Assembly: GCF_013300825.1 (NCBI RefSeq)
Contig: NZ_JAAIMY010000003.1
Span: forward strand, 62,001 to 126,000
Direction of reading: 5' to 3'
DNA length: 64,000 nt
Source: Blautia wexlerae
GTDB lineage: Bacteria; Bacillota; Clostridia; Lachnospirales; Lachnospiraceae
Both the position numbers and the translations under genes were made by a program. Below are positions 8,005-16,231 of the stretch, one piece after another (within the stretch, counting starts at the first letter, position 1; every line of letters begins with the position of its first letter). The notes beneath the pieces were generated by a model. That model had not been told where the DNA came from and did not search any database. It saw nothing but the letters and a program-made list of their open reading frames with translations.

Positions 8005-9945
8005 ATGTACTTAAAACATATATCTGTGAAATCGTACGGTCCAATAGAGAATCTATCCTATTCATTTCGAGAAGATGAAAAAGGTAATCCTGTACCACTT
8101 GCTATAATCGGAAAGAATGGCTGTGGCAAGACGTTATTGTTCGCCAATATTGTCGACATGTTTGTCGAAATGAAACGGCAAATATATCCTCAAGGAATAT
8201 TAGAAGTCAATGAGAATAATTACTATAAAGTTGGTAATCTAAGCTATATAAAAAGTGGAACTCGCACTTCGGAAGTGAAGCTTGAGCTTTTGGCAAGCGG
8301 CAAAAAGACTACATACATCGATGTAATGTCGCTCAACCCCAAACAGGCAATAGAAGCTAAGGAAGTTGCTGACACACGAATTCAAAATAATCAAAAGTTC
8401 AAAGATTCCGGGTTTTATAAAAGTACTGATTTACAAGGTCTAACCAGCAAAGAATTCGAAAAGGAGATTATTCTGTATTTCCCTTTCGACCGTTTCTATA
8501 AACCATTTTGGTATAATCCAGATAATTATAACAAAATGGCAATAAACTCTTCTAATAACATTGGATACTCGAAAACCAATATTATTAAAATTGATCTTCT
8601 TGAAAATATCAAGGAATGGTTTCGTACTGTACATCTACAAACGCATTTACGTGATATCTCCTTGCCTAATCACGAAAGTCTTCCTCCTGAGTTGCGTGGC
8701 AAAATTGTAACTATACAACAAGACACTAAATTACAGACTCACCTAAAAACAATTCTCGCCACAATCAAAGGAGATGGAAGCTATTCGGTTTCTGCCCCGA
8801 ATCGAAATCTTTCGACCATTGGACTGCAAGGCCCGTCCATTCATTGCGCAGATATTTCACAATTATCCGCTGGTGAACTGAGCCTATTTGCAATAGCACT
8901 ATCCATTGTGAGAGAATGGGATCTTTTCCATACTAATGATTCTTTGGACTTGTCAGATATTACGGGGTGCGTTCTTATTGATGAAGCAGATGTAAATTTA
9001 CACATTGACTTTGCGTATCGAGCTCTGCCCGCATTAATGAAATTGTTTCCAAGAGTTCAGTTTATTTTAAGCACTCATTCTCCCTTCCTGCTTTCTGGAT
9101 TGAAAAAAGAATATGGAAAAAACATCGATATTCTTTCACTTCCTGATGGTATATTAATTGAAGACCTAAATGCTTTCTCTGAAATTACAACTGCTTATGA
9201 AGTTTTCAACGCTGAAACAGACAAACTTACAAAACAATTAGCTTTGCTAAAAGAAGAGAACGAGAGAGTTAAGGCTCTAAGCAATAAGATTATAATCTAT
9301 ACTGAAGGCAAAACAGATGTAAAATATTTAAAACTTGCATTTGAAAAACTTGATGGATTTGATGATATAAAGGACAGAATCGAATACTATGACATTGAAC
9401 ATGCAAAAGATACTGGTGATGGTGAATTAGAAAAAATATATGCCTACCTCCAGAAAGGCAATGACACTAATATTAAAATTTGTATGTTTGATAGAGACAA
9501 ACCAAAATACACTGTTCATGAACCCTACGTTTGTGGTGAGAACAATGTTTATAAGTTTAGTTTACAAGTACCTTCACATCGAGATTCAGGAGATTTAATC
9601 TCTGTGGAACACTGCTTGACTGATGAAGCTTTAAAAACAATTGATACAAATGGTAGGCGAATTTTTCTATCTGGCGAGTTCGGTGTTACCGGTATTACTT
9701 CAGACGGACTGCATCTGTGTCACCACAGAATGGGAACTAACCCTTTAGAAATTATTGATGGTTCAAATGACAAAAAGGTATACAGTACTGATGGTCATGA
9801 CGAAACCAATTACGCTCTTACAAAAGATGATTTTGTTCAGCATATTATCGATAACGATCCTGGTTTTGATATGTTCTCTTTCGAAGGCTTTAGGCCTACG
9901 TTAGAGATAATCAAATCAATCGTAGAAGATGCAGATCGTAACTAA
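8005..9945 (+). CDS. OLD-family-like ATPase with TOPRIM nuclease domain (probable defence protein)
   Basis: 646 aa. The N-terminal ABC/SMC-like ATPase has Walker A IIGKNGCGKTLLF at about residues 32-44. The signature-like SQLSAGELSLFAIAL is near 290, Walker B VLIDEAD near 325, and a FILSTHSPFLL switch motif near 350. The C-terminal part (from about 430) begins IIIYTEGKTDVKYL and contains CMFDRDK, which are the Glu and Asp motifs of a TOPRIM nuclease fold. This ATPase-TOPRIM order is that of OLD (overcoming lysogenization defect) nucleases and related anti-phage effectors. No helicase partner (GajB-like) is adjacent, so it would be a single-gene system; fused ATPase/TOPRIM types such as AriAB are a possible alternative. 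It has its own promoter and terminator and is AT-richer than the core genes, consistent with transfer. Confidence 0.8.
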   Translation: MYLKHISVKSYGPIENLSYSFREDEKGNPVPLAIIGKNGCGKTLLFANIVDMFVEMKRQIYPQGILEVNENNYYKVGNLSYIKSGTRTSEVKLELLASGKKTTYIDVMSLNPKQAIEAKEVADTRIQNNQKFKDSGFYKSTDLQGLTSKEFEKEIILYFPFDRFYKPFWYNPDNYNKMAINSSNNIGYSKTNIIKIDLLENIKEWFRTVHLQTHLRDISLPNHESLPPELRGKIVTIQQDTKLQTHLKTILATIKGDGSYSVSAPNRNLSTIGLQGPSIHCADISQLSAGELSLFAIALSIVREWDLFHTNDSLDLSDITGCVLIDEADVNLHIDFAYRALPALMKLFPRVQFILSTHSPFLLSGLKKEYGKNIDILSLPDGILIEDLNAFSEITTAYEVFNAETDKLTKQLALLKEENERVKALSNKIIIYTEGKTDVKYLKLAFEKLDGFDDIKDRIEYYDIEHAKDTGDGELEKIYAYLQKGNDTNIKICMFDRDKPKYTVHEPYVCGENNVYKFSLQVPSHRDSGDLISVEHCLTDEALKTIDTNGRRIFLSGEFGVTGITSDGLHLCHHRMGTNPLEIIDGSNDKKVYSTDGHDETNYALTKDDFVQHIIDNDPGFDMFSFEGFRPTLEIIKSIVEDADRN

Positions 9946-9986
9946 TAATTTGATGAGTGGCCGCTAAAGTTAATAATCAAAACACT

Positions 9987-10020
9987 GATGCCCGGGGAGC
10001 CTTTCGGCCCTCCGGGCATC
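9987..10020. terminator. Strong hairpin terminator at the element edge
   Basis: GATGCCCGG and CCGGGCATC arms with additional inner G:C pairs, followed by GTTT on the plus strand. It separates the OLD-type gene from the sigK 5' piece and probably blocks readthrough. Confidence 0.75.
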
Positions 10021-10047
10021 GTTTACATTAGTGGCGGCGCTATACAT
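10021..10047. other. Element end (att) on the sigK 5' side
   Basis: GTTTACATTA, then GTGGCGGCGC, then the crossover ACAT (10044-10047). Its reverse complement mirrors the arm at the other end (GCGCC then TATTGTAAAC), giving inverted half-sites for the recombinase. Confidence 0.7.
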
Positions 10048-10612
10048 AAGAGCGGCTGATACACAGTTTTCGGGCAATTTCCCGCTGAGTTTCTTCCTCC
10101 ATGCCAAAGAGCCCATATCTGCAGCAGATCACCTGATATTCCTTATCTGACAGGACTTTTTTCAGAGAACGTAGAAGATAGTCGGTATTTTCGCGGATAT
10201 AGCAGTCTTCTACAATATCTACAGGTGCACTCTCGATCACATCTAACAGATTAATCTCATTTCCTTCTTTATCTGTTCCTATGGGTTCATATAGGGACAC
10301 TTCTTTTGAATGCTTTTTCTTAGCACGAAAATACATCAGCAGTTCATTTTCTATACATCTGGCAGCATAGGTGGATAACCGGGAAGCCTTCTGGGGATTA
10401 AAGGTTGTGACAGCCTTGATCAGTCCGATGGTTCCAATAGAGATCAGATCATCTGTATCCTCACCGGTTCCCTGATATTTTTTGACCACATGTGCTACCA
10501 GCCGCAGATTATGCTCGATCAGGATATTCTTTGCCTGAGAATCACCCTCCTGATATTTTTGAAGATAATATTTTTCCTGGGATATGGACAAAGGTTTTTG
10601 AAAGGCCTTCAA
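10040..10612 (-). CDS. sigK: sigK 5' segment (interrupted sporulation sigma factor K)
   Basis: 190 codons of a sigma-70 factor, read from a TTG start with GAGG upstream. Region 2 contains [14 protein letters not shown], and region 4 is entered but stops inside the helix-turn-helix after CISRSYV. A TAG at 10042-10040, encoded by element DNA, ends it. Lacking the last part of region 4.2, it should not bind -35 sequences. The missing end lies at 3458-3396. No hydrophobic pro-sequence precedes MKAFQKPLS, as reported for C. difficile sigma-K, so excision rather than proteolysis may be the main control. After excision the gene would use the terminator at 3362-3398. Confidence 0.9.
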   Translation of the reverse strand: MKAFQKPLSISQEKYYLQKYQEGDSQAKNILIEHNLRLVAHVVKKYQGTGEDTDDLISIGTIGLIKAVTTFNPQKASRLSTYAARCIENELLMYFRAKKKHSKEVSLYEPIGTDKEGNEINLLDVIESAPVDIVEDCYIRENTDYLLRSLKKVLSDKEYQVICCRYGLFGMEEETQREIARKLCISRSYV

Positions 10613-10857
10613 ATCGCTACCTCGAAGGGGGATTTCTATATAGTTTATGTCCGGGACAGGGTGTTGGTGCTTTTCCAGAAAATTTTGAGCCTTTTTACAA
10701 TTATTTTACCTGTTCTGTACAATTGTGTGATGGCAGAGTGTTTTTTTCTCTGATATGCTTAATAAAGCTGGTGATGAACAAGAATATGATTTTCGATGCT
10801 GATGGACAGGCTGCACAGACCGAATTGAAAGATTAGAGAAAAGGAGCAGTCAGATAT

Positions 10858-10926
10858 ATGATAAAAACCTATGTAATAGATACAAATGTACTGATTCAGG
10901 CACCGTATGCAATAAAAAGGCTTTGA
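10858..10926 (+). pseudogene. Remnant of a PIN-domain/PhoH-family gene
   Basis: A good ribosome site (AAAAGGAG) and ATG open only 22 codons, MIKTYVIDTNVLIQAPYAIK-RL. This is the usual start of PIN-PhoH (YlaK-type) ATPases, including the first acidic active-site residue in VIDTNVL. A TGA then ends it and nothing recognisable as the rest follows. The leftover promoter/ribosome site may now serve the downstream HD gene, 20 bp away. Confidence 0.6.
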
Positions 10927-10945
10927 GCCAAAGGGAGCGAAATAA

Positions 10946-11602
10946 TTGAAATACAAGGAAATAGCAAATAACAAAGAAATTAATGCATATCTGCAAAAAG
11001 GAAATGCAAATCTGGGACAGCTGGGTTTTACAGATCATTCACAGGCACACTGCGTACAGGTGGCACATCAGGCAGGAAAGATACTGAAACGGCTGGGATA
11101 TTCAGAACATGAAATTGAACTTGCAAAGATTGCCGGCTATATGCATGATATTGGAAATGCCATTAACAGAACCCATCATGCAGAATATGGTGCACTGCTT
11201 GCAAATGATTTACTGAAGGAAACAGATATGTCCTTGGAAGACAGAATAACAGTGATAGCAGCCATCGGTAATCATGATGAATCAACAGGAAGTCCTGAGG
11301 ATGTGGTTTCAGCGGCACTTATTATTGCAGATAAAACAGATGTAAGAAGAAGCCGCGTGCGCCAGAAAGAACGATCAGCTTACGATATCCATGACAGGGT
11401 AAATTATGCAGTTACAGACGCCAAGCTGAAGATTGCGGAAGACAGATCAGTAATTGCACTGAACCTACAGATTGATGAAAAAATCTGTTCCATGTATGAT
11501 TATTTTGAGATTTTCCTTGAGCGTATGATGCTTTGCAGGAAAGCTGCGGAAATACTTGGAACAACTTTTAAGCTGACAGTAAATGGCCGTAAGGTTTTAT
11601 AG
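10946..11602 (+). CDS. HD-domain phosphohydrolase
   Basis: 218 aa. The metal-binding HD motif is visible in SQAHCVQVAH, then GYMHDIGNAI (HD pair at about residues 69-70), GNHDEST and ADKTDV, the standard order of His and Asp ligands. Substrate is unknown; family members hydrolyse nucleotides or cyclic nucleotides. The start is a TTG with AAGGGAG 7 bases upstream. It follows the PIN/PhoH remnant and ends at a hairpin terminator. Confidence 0.8.
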   Translation: MKYKEIANNKEINAYLQKGNANLGQLGFTDHSQAHCVQVAHQAGKILKRLGYSEHEIELAKIAGYMHDIGNAINRTHHAEYGALLANDLLKETDMSLEDRITVIAAIGNHDESTGSPEDVVSAALIIADKTDVRRSRVRQKERSAYDIHDRVNYAVTDAKLKIAEDRSVIALNLQIDEKICSMYDYFEIFLERMMLCRKAAEILGTTFKLTVNGRKVL

Positions 11603-11632
11603 AATAAATGAAAAAGATAGAGAAATTTATTG

Positions 11633-11667
11633 AAAGAGATGCTTGCAAAAAGAGTATCTCTTTTTGT
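11633..11667 (+). terminator. Terminator of the HD gene
   Basis: AAAGAGAT and ATCTCTTT arms with a 15-base loop, followed by TTG TG. Its presence argues against the short frame predicted over it. Confidence 0.6.
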
Positions 11668-11836
11668 GTTGATTTTTGCAGCGGATGTTTCAAATCTGCA
11701 TTGAGAAATCAGAATGACTACAGTATAATGGATGAAGAATTTAACCGAATAAACTGCTCAGCAGTTATCAGGTGTAGAACTACGCAGTGAAGTGGATGAT
11801 TTTATCTGCTTAAATACAATATAACAGGAGAAGCAC

Positions 11837-12817
11837 ATGAAAATATATTTAGCCCCGCTTGAGGGAATTACAGGATATACATACAGAAGGGCACTTTACA
11901 ATTGCTTTGGAGGGTTTGACAAATATTTTATTCCTTTTATTCTTCCAAACCAGAAAGGACATCTCAGCACCAGAGAAAAGAAAGACATTATGCCTGAGAA
12001 TAATGAGGGGATGTATGCTGTTCCCCAGATTTTGACAAAGAATGCAGAGGATTTTATCCAGACAGCGGAAACACTGCAGGAATACGGTTATAATGAAGTG
12101 AATCTGAACCTTGGCTGTCCGTCAAAGACTGTTGTGACAAAAGGCAGAGGTGCGGGATTTCTGGACAGACCGGATGAACTGGACAAATTCCTGGATGAGA
12201 TTTTCCGTAAATGTGATATGAAGATTTCCATCAAGACTCGATTGGGCATGGATGATCCGGAAGAATTTGAAGATCTGCTGACGATTTATAATAAATATCC
12301 ACTGGAAGAGTTAATTGTTCACGCAAGAGTGCAGAAAGACTATTACAAAAATACGCCACGTCTGGAAACATTTGGGGAGGCGGTGGAGCGGGCCAAGAGC
12401 CCGGTTTGCTATAACGGAGATATCGTCACAGCAGAGGACTGTACCAGATTACAGGACATGTTTCCGACCCTGGACTGCATTATGACAGGCAGAGGAACAC
12501 TGAAGAATCCTGCACTTGCCAGAGAGATCCGTGGCGGTGCACCTGCGTCAAAGGAAGAAATCCGCAGATTTCATGATATGATGTACAATGAATATTGTGA
12601 AGACCTGTCCGGAGACAGAAATATCCTGTTCCGTATGAAAGAATTATGGTCTTATCTGGCACCTATGTTTACAAACAATAAAAAATATGCCAAAAAGATT
12701 AAGAAGGCTGAGAAATGTGTGGTATATGAAAATGCAGTCAGAGAATTATTTGGCTGTGAACAGTTAATTGGAGAAGTGGAAAATGCGGATATGGAAAAAA
12801 ATACTGGATCATTATAA
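11837..12817 (+). CDS. dus: tRNA-dihydrouridine synthase
   Basis: A 326-aa FMN-dependent enzyme that reduces uridines in the tRNA D-loop. The N-terminal MKIYLAPLEGITGYTYR is the FMN-barrel start. The conserved NLGCPSKTV carries the catalytic Cys94, and ISIKTRLGM and LIVHARV supply further barrel motifs. The ribosome site ACAGGAGAAG precedes the ATG. Its 3' end overlaps the start of the histidine kinase gene by 35 bp, so the two may be transcribed together. It is slightly divergent from the DusB of model organisms. Confidence 0.88.
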   Translation: MKIYLAPLEGITGYTYRRALYNCFGGFDKYFIPFILPNQKGHLSTREKKDIMPENNEGMYAVPQILTKNAEDFIQTAETLQEYGYNEVNLNLGCPSKTVVTKGRGAGFLDRPDELDKFLDEIFRKCDMKISIKTRLGMDDPEEFEDLLTIYNKYPLEELIVHARVQKDYYKNTPRLETFGEAVERAKSPVCYNGDIVTAEDCTRLQDMFPTLDCIMTGRGTLKNPALAREIRGGAPASKEEIRRFHDMMYNEYCEDLSGDRNILFRMKELWSYLAPMFTNNKKYAKKIKKAEKCVVYENAVRELFGCEQLIGEVENADMEKNTGSL

Positions 12818-14576
12818 CAGCTGGAAACTGGGGCATAAGCTGCTATGTGCATTTACACTGGCATCTATCATTCCGTTGCTCCTGATACAGATTTTTGCAT
12901 TTCAGGTAAACCGTAAACAGATGACGGAGAAGATTGATGAGCTGATGGTCAGTAACCTGATGCAGATTGCGGAACGTGTAAACCTAAACATGGAAGTATA
13001 TACAAACCTGTTATATCAGATATATAAAGATGAGCAGGTGATCGACAGCGTGACAGCACTGACTGACGATCAGGAAACACATAAGGCAGTAGCGTACAAC
13101 CAGATTGTAAAAAGAATGAAACAATACCGCAACAGCGATGCGGGGATCCGCTGCCTGAGTATTATATGTCCGGATGGATTAGCTGTAACATATGATTTTG
13201 AAACAGATTCTTCTCTGAATACAATCTGGAATAATTATTCAGATATGAGGCAGGCACCACCCTACTGTGAGGCTGTAGATGCACCGGGAATGGTACTGTC
13301 TGATACGATGAGATTTGAAGAAGGGGAAAATCCCGGACATTTTTTCCATATTTCCAAAAAACTGTTTGACTTTGATGATCTGGAAAAAGGAAGTATTGCT
13401 ACTGTTGTTATGTCGGTGGATCAGAGTATACTAAGCTCTATCTGCGGAAACGGCACAAAGCGGGATAACAGTATTAATTTTATTATGAATCAGAAGCAGG
13501 AAATAATTTCTTATCCGGATGAAGACTTCACAGGTATTTCCATAAATCCGGATCTGAGTACAGAAGAATTTGTAAAGGTTTCCGGATATCTGAAAAATAA
13601 GAAAATAGCACTGAATCAATATGAAGATGCAGATACAGGATGGATCTTCTGCAATGCGTATGACAGAGATTATATGCTCCGGGACGTGACCAGAACACAG
13701 GGAATGCAGCTTGGGATTACGGTATTGCTTTTAAGCTTTGCTCTTGTTCTGATTATCTATACAATACGAAATATGGATGCATCCGTAAAATCGGTTGTGC
13801 AGGGAATGCAGGAAGTAAAGAAGGGAAATCTGGATGTTCTGGTTCCGGTTCAGTCTTTTGATGAGATTGGTACGATCACGGATAACTTTAATGAAATGAC
13901 AGTGAAAGTACGGGAATTGATCCGGGAAGTGACAGAAGCACAGGAGAATCAGAAGAATGCGGAAATTCGTGCTCTGGAAGCCCAGATTAATCCACATTTC
14001 CTGTATAATACTCTTGATTCCATTAACTGGATGGCAATTGAGAAAGAGGAATATGAAATCAGTAAAATGATCCGAAATCTGGGAGTGATACTCAGATACA
14101 GTGTAAATAAGAGCAACCAGATTGTAACCATAAGAGAACTGGCAGACTGGCTGGAAAAATATATCAGTCTGCAGCAGATGCGCTTTAATGATGCATTTGC
14201 CTATCGCCTGAATATAGACGAGGAGACTTACGACAGGAAGGTTTATAAGCTGCTGCTTCAGCCCTTTGTAGAAAATGCAATCATTCATGGGTTTAAGGAA
14301 ATGGAAAGCGGCGGACTTCTTCAGATTGATATTATGCCGGCTCAGCACGATCCGGGAATTGTTATCATTATAGAAGATAATGGAAAGGGAATGCCACAGG
14401 ACATGTTGAAATGTTATAATGACAGAGAAGAAGCCATTAAGGATGAAGGAAGAAGCATCGGTCTTCATAATGCTTTTTCCAGAATGAATATGTATTACGG
14501 TGAGAAAGCGTCCTGGAATGTCAGCAGTATGGAAGGTATGGGAACTGTGATCACCCTGCGTATTCCTGTCCTATAG
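12783..14576 (+). CDS. Sensor histidine kinase, YesM/LytS type
   Basis: 597 aa. A first membrane helix (about 17-38) is followed by a ~270-aa extracytoplasmic sensor region, a second helix (about 316-336), a HAMP domain and the His_kinase motif AQINPHFLYNTLDSINW (phospho-His near 405). An HATPase domain with FVENAIIHGF and IEDNGKGM closes it. This architecture is typical of sugar-sensing kinases paired with AraC-type response regulators. I chose ATG 12783, which has GGAGAAGTGG before it, over an in-frame TTG. The partner regulator follows 66 bp later. Confidence 0.9.
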   Translation: MRIWKKILDHYNSWKLGHKLLCAFTLASIIPLLLIQIFAFQVNRKQMTEKIDELMVSNLMQIAERVNLNMEVYTNLLYQIYKDEQVIDSVTALTDDQETHKAVAYNQIVKRMKQYRNSDAGIRCLSIICPDGLAVTYDFETDSSLNTIWNNYSDMRQAPPYCEAVDAPGMVLSDTMRFEEGENPGHFFHISKKLFDFDDLEKGSIATVVMSVDQSILSSICGNGTKRDNSINFIMNQKQEIISYPDEDFTGISINPDLSTEEFVKVSGYLKNKKIALNQYEDADTGWIFCNAYDRDYMLRDVTRTQGMQLGITVLLLSFALVLIIYTIRNMDASVKSVVQGMQEVKKGNLDVLVPVQSFDEIGTITDNFNEMTVKVRELIREVTEAQENQKNAEIRALEAQINPHFLYNTLDSINWMAIEKEEYEISKMIRNLGVILRYSVNKSNQIVTIRELADWLEKYISLQQMRFNDAFAYRLNIDEETYDRKVYKLLLQPFVENAIIHGFKEMESGGLLQIDIMPAQHDPGIVIIIEDNGKGMPQDMLKCYNDREEAIKDEGRSIGLHNAFSRMNMYYGEKASWNVSSMEGMGTVITLRIPVL

Positions 14577-14609
14577 CAGTCCTTGTAAATAATACATTTA
14601 AGACAGTTT
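14567..14609 (-). repeat. 43-bp dispersed sequence, inverted copy at 44751-44793
   Basis: The minus strand here matches 44751-44793 at 38 of 43 positions (by-eye alignment). It covers the last codons and stop of the kinase gene and the kinase-regulator spacer. The similarity stops abruptly on both sides. Confidence 0.6.
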
Positions 14610-14642
14610 CATATAAAATACAGTATTTAAGGAAAAGAGAAA

Positions 14643-16157
14643 ATGAGAATATTAATCGTAGAAGATGAAATAAAAATCCGTATGGGAATTTCCAGACTGA
14701 TTACTTTACATACACAGCATACAGTAGTAGGAGAAGCAAAAAACGGAAAAGAAGGACTGGAGATGATCAACCGCTATCATCCGCAGCTTGTAATATCCGA
14801 TATCCGTATGCCGGTGATGGATGGTCTTGAGATGCTTCAGGAGTCAGTGAAGCAGGGAAACCATTGCCATTTTGTAATTCTCAGTGGTTACTCGGAATTT
14901 GAATATGCGCAGAAAGCACTCAGATATGGTGTAGATGATTATTTGCTCAAACCGTTGGCTCCTGAAGATGTTACAGAACTTCTGGACAAAATCCAGCAGA
15001 AAGTGGATGAGGAAGAAGCAAAAAACATTCAGACAACAGAAGGACTGCTCAGAGAAATCCTGACAGGTGGACGTATTGACATTACAGATATTTGCCGGGA
15101 ACTTCAGGAAAAACATATTTTTACAGAAAATCAGCCAGTTTTTGTTGTGGCAGGATATACGGGAAATACCAGTCCGAAATATTCTCAGGCATTAACCGGA
15201 CAGTGGGAGAAAATGAAAGAGACTTATCCTGACATGAGGCTTTTTTATGTTACGTTGGAAAATACGCAGGAAATGTTTTTGTTAATTCAGGGAGAAATCA
15301 CAGAAGAGGAGCTTGAAAGAAAGCTGAATCGGAGAGTATACCAGAATATAACAGAAGAAGATCAGCCAGTATGGACATTTGCTGTCTCAGATCAGCCTGA
15401 GGAAATACAGAATATTGTTGAAAAACTGAGAAAGTGCTATTTGTACGGAATTCGTCTTGGCTATCGTACGATTATCACAGAAGAAAAAACAGAAATGATT
15501 GCAGAAGAAGAATTTCAATATCCGATACATCTGGAAAATCAGATGCAGACAGCCTTGTGTGAGACAGCCATAGAGCATTTGCGAAAAGAAACGGACTTTT
15601 TTATCAACTATACGAAAGAGATGAAATGCAGTCCACGGTATATCAGAAAAACCTATAAAAAAATGCTGGCATTTCTGGAACATATCTGTCATGAAGTAAA
15701 TCCGGAAGCCTATAAGCTGCTACAGAACCAGGATCTGGAGAGAGCAGCGTCTGAAATGGTGACTCTGGGTGAACTGGAAGCAGTTTTCAGAAGGGCAGTG
15801 GAGATTATTATTGAATCTAAGGATAGGAAAGAAGATATCCGTAATTATGCAATCCGCCGTGCAATCAATTTTATTCGGGAACATTACAGTGAAAATATTT
15901 CCCTGGATATGCTGGCAGAACGTCTGGAAATCACACCGGAATATTTAAGCGCATTGTTTAATAAAGAGGTAGGAATTAATTTTTCAACGTTTTTAAAACA
16001 GTTCAGGATCAGTCAGGCGAAGAGACTTCTGAAAGGTACGGACGAGAAGATTTATGCGATCGCACAGCAGGTTGGATACAATGATCCGAAATATTTTAAC
16101 AGAGTATTTAAAGAAGAGGTTGGCATGTCTCCCGGTGATTACAGACAGAAAAATTAG
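14643..16157 (+). CDS. AraC-type response regulator, YesN family
   Basis: 504 aa. The receiver domain has VEDE at the N-terminus, phospho-acceptor Asp53 in ISDIRMPVMDG and a Lys in LLKPL. A long helical linker follows, and the last ~100 residues form an AraC double helix-turn-helix (FIREHYSENISLDMLAERL ... YFNRVFKEEVGMSPGDYR). It would activate the downstream sugar-transport genes in response to the upstream kinase. The ribosome site AAGGAAAAGAGAAA precedes the ATG. Confidence 0.9.
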   Translation: MRILIVEDEIKIRMGISRLITLHTQHTVVGEAKNGKEGLEMINRYHPQLVISDIRMPVMDGLEMLQESVKQGNHCHFVILSGYSEFEYAQKALRYGVDDYLLKPLAPEDVTELLDKIQQKVDEEEAKNIQTTEGLLREILTGGRIDITDICRELQEKHIFTENQPVFVVAGYTGNTSPKYSQALTGQWEKMKETYPDMRLFYVTLENTQEMFLLIQGEITEEELERKLNRRVYQNITEEDQPVWTFAVSDQPEEIQNIVEKLRKCYLYGIRLGYRTIITEEKTEMIAEEEFQYPIHLENQMQTALCETAIEHLRKETDFFINYTKEMKCSPRYIRKTYKKMLAFLEHICHEVNPEAYKLLQNQDLERAASEMVTLGELEAVFRRAVEIIIESKDRKEDIRNYAIRRAINFIREHYSENISLDMLAERLEITPEYLSALFNKEVGINFSTFLKQFRISQAKRLLKGTDEKIYAIAQQVGYNDPKYFNRVFKEEVGMSPGDYRQKN

Positions 16158-16231
16158 GACAGACATTTTGCCTGAATGATTTTTCAGACACGCCCGAGTG
16201 AGCGGAGGATAAAGAGAAGGACAGTAAGAGG

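Larger units (their letters stand above)
3457..10047. mobile_element. Skin-like excisable element interrupting sigK
   Basis: About 6,587 bp between two ACAT copies, with sigK pieces at both outer edges. It resembles the skin elements of Bacillus subtilis and Clostridioides difficile, where a serine recombinase removes the element in the mother cell and rebuilds sigK. Contents from left to right are a serine recombinase, a 47-aa ORF, an HExxH protein, a dead tyrosine integrase (all minus strand), a 68-aa ORF and an OLD-type nuclease (both plus strand). The ends carry inverted GTTTACA-type arms as expected for a serine-integrase attP. Its gene content looks different from the known skins; that is a judgement from memory, not a search. 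Confidence 0.88.

Noticed and set aside
8005-9945. Gabija or Septu assignment for the OLD-type gene
   Set aside because: No UvrD-like helicase (GajB) or HNH (PtuB) partner lies beside it, so only the wider OLD-like class is supported.
11608-11790. 60-aa frame after the HD gene
   Set aside because: It lies on the HD terminator hairpin, and its composition is not protein-like.
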